64,000 nt of DNA, taken from contig NC_049989.1 of assembly GCF_000003815.2 (NCBI RefSeq), forward strand, positions 2,960,342 through 3,024,341. Reading direction: 5' to 3'. The notes beneath the pieces were generated by a model. It was given only the letters and a program-made list of their open reading frames with translations. It had not been told where the DNA came from and searched no databases. Of the stretch, positions 55,301-64,000 are shown piece after piece (the first letter of the stretch is position 1; every line of letters starts with the position of its first letter). The stretch is from Branchiostoma floridae. Lineage: Eukaryota; Chordata; Leptocardii; Amphioxiformes; Branchiostomatidae. The translations under genes were made by a program, and so were the position numbers.

Positions 55301-58300
55301 GGCATGACAGAGGTTTTCAAAGTACAATTTTCCTGCACAACGCAGAATTACCGGTGGAAAGCATGTACGTCTCGGGTGCCAGGAAATGGCTACATCTTCT
55401 GTTCGCACAATCAGTCAGTCTTTTTAACTCCGGGAAGGAGGGTCATCTCCGGTGAAGATATTGCGGTGTGTTGGATTTGTTCGTATTTTGGTATTTCGGT
55501 AGCTGCTGAAGTATCAATGATGCACGGTGATTTTGGGGTATCGTAGCAGGTGATTTGAAATTATAGCATGACAGCCTCATCTTGAAGGTTGTATGGTACA
55601 GAAATCAAATCAGCTGCTGGTCGCCTTGTGCAGTTTGCATCCTGGAACTAATTATCTACACTACTCCAAGTAGAGGTTAGACCGCTGTCTTGTTTGCTGA
55701 CTACTAGTAGTGTTATGATAAGCAACTTCCTAGACATAAATTGAAACAGATCTTAATGAACTTCTTATTCCTGGTAAGGAGAGTAACAAACACATCAGCC
55801 CACACGACAAACAACATAATTACTCCACGGAGGTTTGTGTCCTACAGATTCTTGTTTCTTTTACAGTGGCCGATGATGTCGTGCTGGAAAATAATACCCC
55901 AATAAATTATGATCAGCCATTTTCGATATTGCAGTAGAACATTACCGGTTCAGTTTTTGTTTAATCTGACATTTGTTCTGTAATACATAGAGTGTATATC
56001 GCAATGAAGAATGGATATTGCAATGCTGAGTGCCTTCTACTGTTTGTTGCTGTTTGTTGCTGTAAATACTGCACAGTGGTCTTGATACTTCTCAATCTTC
56101 TAGAGTGCTATCTGTATTCAACTGCCACTATCGCTGCTTTCTATGTACAAGCTAGCTAAAAAATCCAATGTTTGCAGACAAAATGGTCTGTCAAAAAATA
56201 CGCCAAAGTGTCGTCTGGGATGTTTATACTTATGAGATTATGCGGTCGCGTCCAGTAATGGAAAACTTGGCAAAGAGCCACTATCAAAAAGAGTGTGAAA
56301 AAATAGTGTTGTTGTAACTTGTAGTTCCCGACGGATACCGGATAAAAGCTCTTTCCTTTGAAAGTATATCAAAACTATTTTTGATGTTTCGCATTGCCAT
56401 TAGCTAGCTATACATCAGAATCCACTCTCACATAACCTTTACCATTTGTACACACGTCATTGGGGACATGTATGATGTAGCCGTACGTTTTAACATAGAC
56501 TTTGAAGAATAAAACTTATCATTCGCACTATTTTCTCATTTTGAAATATCTAATGCTCTTTCACTAAACATGAGTATTTTTGCTTTCTTACTTTCTAATT
56601 GTCAATAATGGTTTACTTTACACGTTTAATGCATCTACGTAAAACGAAGGGCGATCGTTAATAGTAGTTTGTGTAACAAAGTCGCCTCTGAAGGAGAGAC
56701 GAAATTGCATTTCGTTTACTGCAAATTGGAACCGCAGGCAGAATGGGTCTGTGGTAAAACTATATGATCTTATGACCTCGTTAAGTTGATGGTCAATACA
56801 GAACCATAGCCAGGAGATACTCACTGGCAACGAGAGAAAGTAATAGAAACAAATTATCACAAATACATGTCCGAGGGCTAATTAAAAAATATAAGCATCA
56901 CATATAGATGTTTCTTAAATTGTCATATAATTAACAATTTGAGATGAAAAAACTTTCGCCTATAAACAGTGACGCAATAACTTAAAAGTCGTTGAAGAAA
57001 CGCATAACAATCGATGAATTAGTGGTTCGTACAATGAACATCTACGAATAGCGTGACAGCATGTGCATGTACGACTTGTCCTCATTGAAATGTACAAGAT
57101 GCTGTCGCCAGCCCGTACGTGCGCTAGCTCCCTTCGGTGATATTGGAGGCTGTGTGATGTGGTAACGTTTGAACTGAAAACCGCTATTTTCCACATTTCA
57201 AGTATGCAATTCGGTACCACTGCCTGCTGTAGAAAAGTCGAAATTAAGGGACATAGTCATGTTTAGAACACCAATAGACCTCGCCAGATATACGAAAAAA
57301 GCAAAGCGTTGCCTCATTGTTTAGCACTGCAAAGTTGGAGACGATAACAACAAAAGAATTGCGATGACTAAGGGTCTCGAACCAATCGTTAGAATCTATA
57401 TTCACCACCACAAGGCAACATAACAGCCGAAGGGGGAAAATGAGGTTATCCTTGACTATCCTTCAGGTTTGCCTTCAAGGGCTTTCAGGTCCTGAAGCAT
57501 GACCTCGCTACAGACGAAAAACCATTAATCTAAGCTACACGAAATGTCGATAGTGTAGAGGGTTGCGGCATGATATGGTGCCATGAGCATACAGCATGAC
57601 AGATAACGCAGAGAAAGACTGACTTAGAGTCCATATGTCCAAAGAGCACTGATCCGTGATTTCAGACAAAAACACAATGGCCTGAGTAATTGTGAAATGA
57701 CTGCAAGGAAAGTGGATGGGCGTATATGGCAATGCAGAGGTTTGAATTTCTAAACCAAAAACCCACATAACGTTGACCCGAAGACGCAAGACATGCTATG
57801 GTATCACTTTCTTTTTGTGGCAGATAGCTTTTGATTTTGATGTGAGGTAGAAGCTTAAAGTGGTTTGTGTTTGGGCCGCCTCAATTGTGTGATTTGAAAT
57901 TTGTATATTTAACATGAACATTCTGCCAAATCTAGGAAAAAGCATTTGATACCGACAATGTTTGCTTAGGGTAACATCAGGACAGGAAAGGCGAATCAGT
58001 GAATATCAGGTTGATACGGGCTTGTACAGGCAATTTGTTACGGTCGAGGATAGAACCTATTAGGTTTTATAGATTGCATAGAAGGTTCAGTATTTGCCGG
58101 CTATAGGTATGACAGTATAACAGGAAAAAACAACGCTCTCACATCGACACTCGCAGGTAAAGTTCACTACTGATAATCACTATACGAGAATAAAAAGAGC
58201 CGAACATATGTATTAATCAAGGTGGTTTTAGAACCAATGTTTTAGATTAGCATTACAAGTCCTGAAACCATATGGACTGTATCACGCCTGTTCTTAGCTC

Positions 58301-59442
58301 GGTAGTGCACGGATGTACAACTAAGGCTTTTATTCATTCATTCCTTAGATATATATTGATGAGCGTCTAGTTCAATTAGATTTCTACTAACATAACCCAG
58401 ACGGCGAGGAGCCCCTGGTGTCAGATGTTAATGAGATGTAACTGAGGTCACAGATGTTAATTGTACGTTCGGTATTTTGACGTGCTGTTGCTGATATTAC
58501 TTTGACTGACAACCAAACTTTCACTAGATAAACCGCTTTGGCCTTTCCTTGGCGCAAGGCAAACTGTTAGACAGTCTGTGTTCCGCATCTATCTATTTCC
58601 ATTTGTATATATTGGCAAATATATCATATTGGTACTGCTCACCACAGAGTGACAGGAATTGGAGGTCAGGAAGTATGTGATAGAATCTAGTTAAACTTGG
58701 CGGACAGACATTCCAGGTCATTGTGTCATTGAAAAGGGCTACTAATTCCCGGAAAGGTGTTGCTTTTGGTCTGTGTGTGTTTCTGGAGTTATATATTTTG
58801 CTTATGCTAGTCACGATCTCCGTTAAGTTCATAAGACGACATGAATAGACACATGTAATGAATTTCAATTCCTTATTTGCATAATTCCTGAACTGGAATT
58901 AAGGATCAGACTAGAGAAACTCTACACGGACGTATGAGATCTTAAAAAATCTTATTTGCCTTTTCTGCTTCCCGTTGCATGGAATGATTGATTGTTCCCT
59001 GAGCATCTGAATAGCCTAAAAAGTTGCGAAAAACCAATCTGCGGACCAAAGGGGGGATCAGCTCAGTCCAGAGTCAATGGAGGTTTAGAACAGGTCGTAC
59101 TTACGAATATGATGATGGTCCTGGGACCGTCTCTTTCCCCTCTTTGACGACCATAAACCGGAAGTCATGCCATTTTCAGTCCATTATCCCGCGAAAGTCT
59201 CTTAAGACAACCCCATTTGAAAACGTTTCGTACACAGCTGATGGGGTTCTAGGCTTACTAAGGTGCCCATTGTTGACCATAGGCTCACAATGATGGTGGT
59301 AAAGACCCATTTTCGTGGAGGGCGACGCAAGCTGTATCTGTACCTCTATGTGTATATATGTGTAGCCGTAAGTAACAGCCCTTTGGCGTAACATATCAGC
59401 TTCACACAGCAGCTAGTTTTATTACGCCAAACGACCAGTCAC
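52336..59442. other. no gene recognised
   Basis: About 7 kb without a supportable exon, RNA or repeat family. Open frames of 60-114 codons occur on both strands at the rate expected by chance. Confidence 0.3.
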
Positions 59443-59482
59443 ACCCATTTTTCGCAGATCTCATGATCTGCGAAAAATGGGT
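59443..59482. repeat. perfect 18-bp stem, 4-nt loop inverted repeat
   Basis: ACCCATTTTTCGCAGATC, loop TCAT, then its exact complement. No mismatch in 18 bp. Confidence 0.95.
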
Positions 59483-59494
59483 TGTTTAAAGCAG

Positions 59495-59716
59495 GCTAAT
59501 AAGGCTTGTTGGCATCCGTCTGTCTCGGAAGACAATGGTAGGCAGACGGGTTTAAGGCGACCCGTCTGCCTGGCCTGCACTTGGGGTTTGTTTTTTTCAA
59601 GGTGAAGGAGGGGTGTGCACGTCCTTCTCCACCCTCTGGTCCACTGGCACACTAGTCCTACAGGGACCTCTCGGGCCTGAGACCAACGCGCTGCCGATCA
59701 TGCCACGCGGTCCCAT
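59495..59716 (-). mobile_element. possible tRNA-derived SINE fragment
   Basis: The minus strand starts GGGACCGCGTGGCATGATCG, with an A-box-like TGGCATGATCGG, then GGTCTCAGGCCCGAGAGGTCCC resembling an anticodon arm. The B box is not intact. The remainder is GC-richer than its surroundings and contains GACGGGT/ACCCGTC repeats near 59545-59570. Tentative. Confidence 0.35.
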
Positions 59717-61199
59717 AAGGATACTATCTAGGTAATATATGGAAGATCCATATTAAGATACCTTACACAAATTACTCTTTCGGCATTCTGAAGCTTACCT
59801 ATTTTTCAAAACAGACGTTGGGAATGGAATTGTTCTAAAGTTAACCATACAGCAATAGAATTTGTTTAGAACATGCATGCACACCCTTTCCGTGGTTTAA
59901 ATGTCATAATAAGAACTATTTGAGAGATAACAGCGGCTGCTTGTTTCAGAATCTGGTCCTCATCTGTAAATGTGTGAGCGCATGTCATCCGGACCTGGCC
60001 GGGAAGCAGATCATCAGAAAAACAGTCCTTGTGATTGTATTCTATGAGGAAAGAAGTTCAGTAAAAAAAATGAATAAACTGGCCTATCAGTATTTTTTAT
60101 AGACTGTAGAGGTTTATTCCTTTAGCAAAGCCATCATATTTCTTTTTCCTTTAAAGTTACTTGATGGAAGAAATATGAGGGCAGTTTCTACCTGCCTTTT
60201 TTTATGTCTGCCATATTGTGGGAAAACGCCACACTCTTACTTCTCAACGTCTCAGTGGATACTAAACGTATGGACTCTACCGCAGCAGTATGACATGACT
60301 AGTAAAACAATGAATTCAAGTGGGCTTCAACAACGACCTGACACTTTCATTTACTATATGCTTGACCCCGCCTCGATAATGAAGCATCCATCATGCAAGC
60401 ATTAGATAAGATCTATCGGAAGGCAATAGTCTAGGGAAAACTACGCACGGGTACCCCGAAGGCCTTACTTTGTATCATTCATTACTTGTGAAAAATTCTA
60501 ACCTCTCCGTTGTATCATAGGCAACACTTAGCTTCCTTCAGTCAATACTGATTATGGTAAAATTCTAATTGGCATCAGGTCTATATGATCTAGCTCCGGG
60601 TATGGCTAAACAGTCTTATTTGAGAATGGTAGTCTTTGCCACATAGCGCACATTTGTACGCTGTCTCAGGTCTGTTGCAAAGTTGTTGGGTACGCGTCAA
60701 CAAGATTACTTTGACTTATGATATTTCATTAGTATTTGCAGGTGACAGGGAGGTTGCCACTGCAGGAGCAAGACATGTGCGTCATTTCCCTGCAAGTAAT
60801 CCCCTGGGATCTAATCACGAATCTGTGGCAATAAGACAAATTGGGGACGGACGCCTCTTTGTCTGTTGCAAATCTCAACTATCGATATCTCTTAAGGACC
60901 CGACCCCAATCACGTTTTTTGTCGATAGATTGTCAAACATCATTTTCCAGTTCACGTGGCTGCTTAAAAGTTTTCCTAAGAACTTTGAGTTTACATCTGA
61001 CGAGACTGTGGATACCTTTTTGTACCAATCCAACTGAAAATCTACTTCTGAAAATGTAGATTACGTAGATTGAAGAAAGAAAGAAAGAGCTTTCCGCAAA
61101 AACTACGGCAAGATCAAAGGTCATCGTTCGTATTAGAGTAATTTTATAACCCATACTTTAGATTGATATTAGTCTTGTCTCTATATTTAGCTTCGCCAA
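59717..61199. other. no gene recognised
   Basis: A 133-codon frame at 60636-61037 has no family resemblance. Nothing else was seen. Confidence 0.3.
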
Positions 61200-61900
61200 G
61201 AAGCTTATGTTTTTGCCGACTTGGGTCTGTATGTAGGTCAACAGGATATAACTCGAGAAATTGTGGATGGAACTTTTTTATTTTTTGCAGGTGTGTAGCG
61301 GTTGTTTAAAGGCATGCCTAGTTTGAAAATGGGTTACCTGTCGTTTTCCTATGGTACATTAGCGAGCTTAGTATTTTTTTTGGTGTTTTTTCGGGAGGCA
61401 TAAGTCAAAATGTAGCTGGGCGATTTCCACGATATTTGGCAGGTCTGTAGCGGCTGTGGAAAGGATTGCCATGTGCGAGAATGGTTTAGCTACCTTTTAC
61501 CTATGGTGCTGTAGCTGGCTTTGTATGTAAGTGCGTTTGTCTGTAAGCAAGATAACTCGAGATGTTCTTGATGGATGTTAATGATATTTGGTTGATAGGT
61601 AGGGGACACAGAAAGGAAGGTCAAGTTCGATAATGGTCCTCCTGGCAAATTGTTTTGGTACTGCAAGTGAGCATCAAAGTTTGCGCCTAAATTTTCCAGA
61701 AGTGCCAGGTTCGTGATTTTTTACTGGTGGATAGCTGTTGGTACTAGGAGTCAATGGTCTAATTTTGGGCCCCCTAGCAGCTTGTTTGGAATTGCAGTGG
61801 GTGTTATATTTCGTAACTTTTTAGATGGATAACTCCTGAGGGGATTGATGGATATTTTTTGTTTTTGGTAGGTAGGTACTTTGGATGATTATCAACATAA
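61200..61900. repeat. degenerate 130-155-bp tandem repeat, about 5 units
   Basis: Variants of ATAACTCGAGAAATTGTGGATGG...TTTGGCAGGTCTGTAGCGG...GAAAATGG...CTATGGTAC recur, with the TTTGG-AGGT block near 61288, 61434, 61587, 61720 and 61860. Units are strongly diverged. It may be an old transposon-derived array. Confidence 0.55.
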
Positions 61901-62322
61901 TGAGATGCAAATTATATAAATCACTCTGTATTTAATATAATTACTTAGGGAAACTTCTATAACGGTTGAAAAATACTTGTGACGGAGTCACCTGAAAGGA
62001 CTTGAATCGACCCATAGATGTCTAAAAATAGAGAAGAAGTAGGTCAAAGGTGCCAGTGGAAGCAGGGGATCCCTGATAAACAGACGTTGTCTTGGAAGCA
62101 TGAAATTCTGATTGACCAGGGATGTTACTAGGTCATCCGTGTACTATTCCGCCAGGATGGAGTCTGGTAGAGACTACTGGCTGAAAAATGCCTATAAATG
62201 GTCATGGTTCATGTTAGCAAAATACAAAGCCTGACCGTGTCCAACACGTATCTATAAAATTAAGCAATTAAATAGCTTGCTGAATTGATGTCAATACGAC
62301 GGCACACAGCAAAGGATTCATA
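61901..62322. other. no feature recognised
   Basis: Nothing coding or repeated was recognised before the mariner element. Confidence 0.35.
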
Positions 62323-62900
62323 CGAGGGGCGTGCAATAAGTAATGGTCCTGACCCACTTCCAGTTGTCTGATCTAAATGAAATTTTGTATGTGTAATAAT
62401 TCATATCTCTATGGGTTATGTTGCAAAAGACAGCTCTGAACTAATTGTGGTTTCTGATTTACTGGTGTTTGAACTTAGTCAGGTGCGAAATGGACCAGGT
62501 GTGAAATGGAACCAGTTGAGTGTCGCGCAGTGATCCGGTTTTTGTATTTGAAAGGACGCACACCAAAGAAGACTTTTGATGAAATAAATGAAACTTATGG
62601 TGATGATGCCCCATCATATGACCTTGTAAAACGCTGGCATCCTGAATTCAAACGTGGCTGGAAGTCTGTGGAAACAGCTCCCAGACCTGGTCGTCCCTCT
62701 TGTGCCATTGATGAGGCATCAGTTGGAGGACCAACCTGGGGTGTCCTACAAAATCGGTGTCCAGAGCTGCATCAAACGATGGGAGAAATGCATAACTCTG
62801 GGTGATTCCTATGAAGAGAAAGACTAATAACTGTGCCAAGTTTCATTAATCTCCTGCTATGGGAAATGGGTCAGGACCATTACTAATTGCACGCCCCTCG
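62323..62900 (+). mobile_element. internally deleted mariner transposon
   Basis: 578 bp flanked by TA on each side (62321-62322 and 62901-62902). The terminal inverted repeats begin CGAGGGGCGTGCAAT and extend to TGGTCCTGACCCA with few mismatches. Mariner elements use a TA target and are about 1.3 kb with one transposase gene. This one keeps only the start and the end of that gene, so it cannot encode an active enzyme but could still be mobilised by a relative. Confidence 0.93.
62506..62827 (+). pseudogene. mariner transposase, core deleted and frame-shifted
   Basis: From ATG 62506 the frame reads VECRAVIRFLYLKGRTPKK, then DDAPSYDLVKRWHPEFKRG and PRPGRPSCAIDEAS: the N-terminal helix-turn-helix DNA-binding domain of mariner transposases (as in human SETMAR). 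After about residue 72 the match ends. The last 20 codons of the transposase appear in the next frame at 62765-62827 (CIKRWEKCITLGDSYEEKD-stop). The DDD catalytic core between them is absent, and the deletion junction lies near 62725-62765. In the first frame translation runs on to a stop at 62803-62805, giving a 99-residue product with an intact-looking N-terminal DNA-binding part. Confidence 0.9.
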
Positions 62901-63763
62901 TAGCAGTTGATATATAACATATCTATATACAAGTGTTGCTTATATCTATATACAGATCAACAATAAAAGCAACACTATATCATGGGAACGGTAAAAATGT
63001 AGTAGAGGGAACTTGACGAATATCACTTGATATAAAGATGTAGAGCTAATATCTACGAGACACTTCAGGTGTATTTTCTTATGATGGACTGCAAGGAAAC
63101 TTGGTGTTCCATGTGCCAGTAACACTACATGGGTCTAAACAAACGAATAAGTACTATGTAAAGTCAGTAATATAACATAATTGAACAATGACGGCTTGTA
63201 ACACATAGTACTTACATCTGTGAACTAGGTTAAAACAACAAGTGACCAAGTGCTGGGACAAGACAAACCCAACATGTTGAAGAACAGCACTTAGGTCAAA
63301 AGGGTCACCGTCAATTATCCACGCATTCCTCAACTCTTAACAGAGATGTCATGTTGTAAGGGAAAGGTCGGCTAGAAAGAACTGACATCATTGCGAGAAA
63401 TACAAATCGCCAAAGGTGACAGGCGGCTGTCATCGGACAGTCGCAGAAATCATAACCTTGGACTCTGTAAAATACCTCTGACTTAACTCGCGACTGCAAA
63501 ACTTTACTTTCTATTTTCATGAGATTGAAACAAACGTTCACCAAGGCGGGGGTCGTAGCAATCCTTACATATGGCCCTTAGATGACCCTTGGTGAGTTAA
63601 AAAGTTCCGTAAATTGGAAGGAACAACTGTTACAGTGGCCGGGGTTTGGTGAGTGACGAATGCAATTATCGGCGTGACTTCCTGTGGTTTCCAGGTTTCC
63701 AAGACCTACCCACATACCAAATATCACTTCAATCCATTCAGCCGGTCTTCAATTTGCTGGTTT
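62901..63763. other. no feature recognised
   Basis: A short direct repeat CTTATATCTATATACA occurs near 62920-62955. Nothing coding was recognised. Confidence 0.35.
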
Positions 63764-63803
63764 CTACATACATACATACATACATACATACATACATACA
63801 TAC
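63764..63803. repeat. (CATA)n microsatellite
   Basis: About ten CATA units, then diverging sequence to the window end with no other feature. Confidence 0.9.
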
Positions 63804-64000
63804 AAACGCTACCCAAAACATAACCAGCTCTCCGAAAGTAATTATGACAACACAAAATAGAACAGTAACCTCATACCTGTACAAATTGTTCTGATTATGC
63901 AAAGACATTCATTCACATCGCCAAAACATTTGCTGCATTATGTACACCGACAGAATAGACTAATCTACTCACAATGTTCATAATCCAACCAACCACTACA

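Noticed and set aside
60636-61037. 133-codon plus-strand frame
   Set aside because: No family resemblance and overlapping competing frames of similar quality.

Overview
This is eukaryotic, intron-bearing animal DNA. Its two protein-coding loci, its dense load of short inverted-repeat elements (MITE-like), its tRNA-derived SINE-like repeats and its two N gaps best fit a draft genome of an invertebrate deuterostome. Amphioxus (Branchiostoma) is my best guess. That is inference from gene architecture and repeat style, not a database match.

Layout. From 2149 to 11156 (+ strand) lies the 3' part of a cartilage intermediate layer protein (CILP)-like gene in 12 visible exons: two sushi modules, six thrombospondin type 1 (TSP1) modules, a CILP-type regulatory/beta-sandwich module, a C2-type Ig domain split over two exons, and one large terminal exon with the conserved CILP C-terminal region and a furin-type site. 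The first five TSP1 exons and their introns are near-identical recent duplicates. The 5' end was not found. From 39706 to 41229 (- strand) lies an intronless Shal/Kv4-like voltage-gated K+ channel. It has unusual residues at the S6 PXP motif, the selectivity filter and the T1 zinc site. No functional link between the two genes is evident.

The remaining roughly 50 kb is non-coding as far as I can read it, and rich in repeats. It holds an 892-bp terminal-inverted-repeat element with a TTA target duplication (512-1403); three copies of a roughly 1-kb repeat headed by a palindrome (5887-6931, 26743-27937, and a diverged one from 11398); satellites and microsatellites (11818-14855, 32892-33002, 34476-36530); two pairs of related MITEs (15674/45086 and 18259/42557); a foldback element with C-run/G-run arms (45433-46505); SINE-like tRNA-derived repeats; a decayed non-LTR reverse-transcriptase remnant (29170-29495); and an internally deleted mariner with intact terminal repeats (62323-62900). 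No CRISPR array, rRNA or convincing functional tRNA gene was seen.

All boundaries come from reading the sequence by eye. Splice sites were chosen by GT/AG, phase consistency and domain continuity. Repeat family names are left open because no repeat library could be searched.
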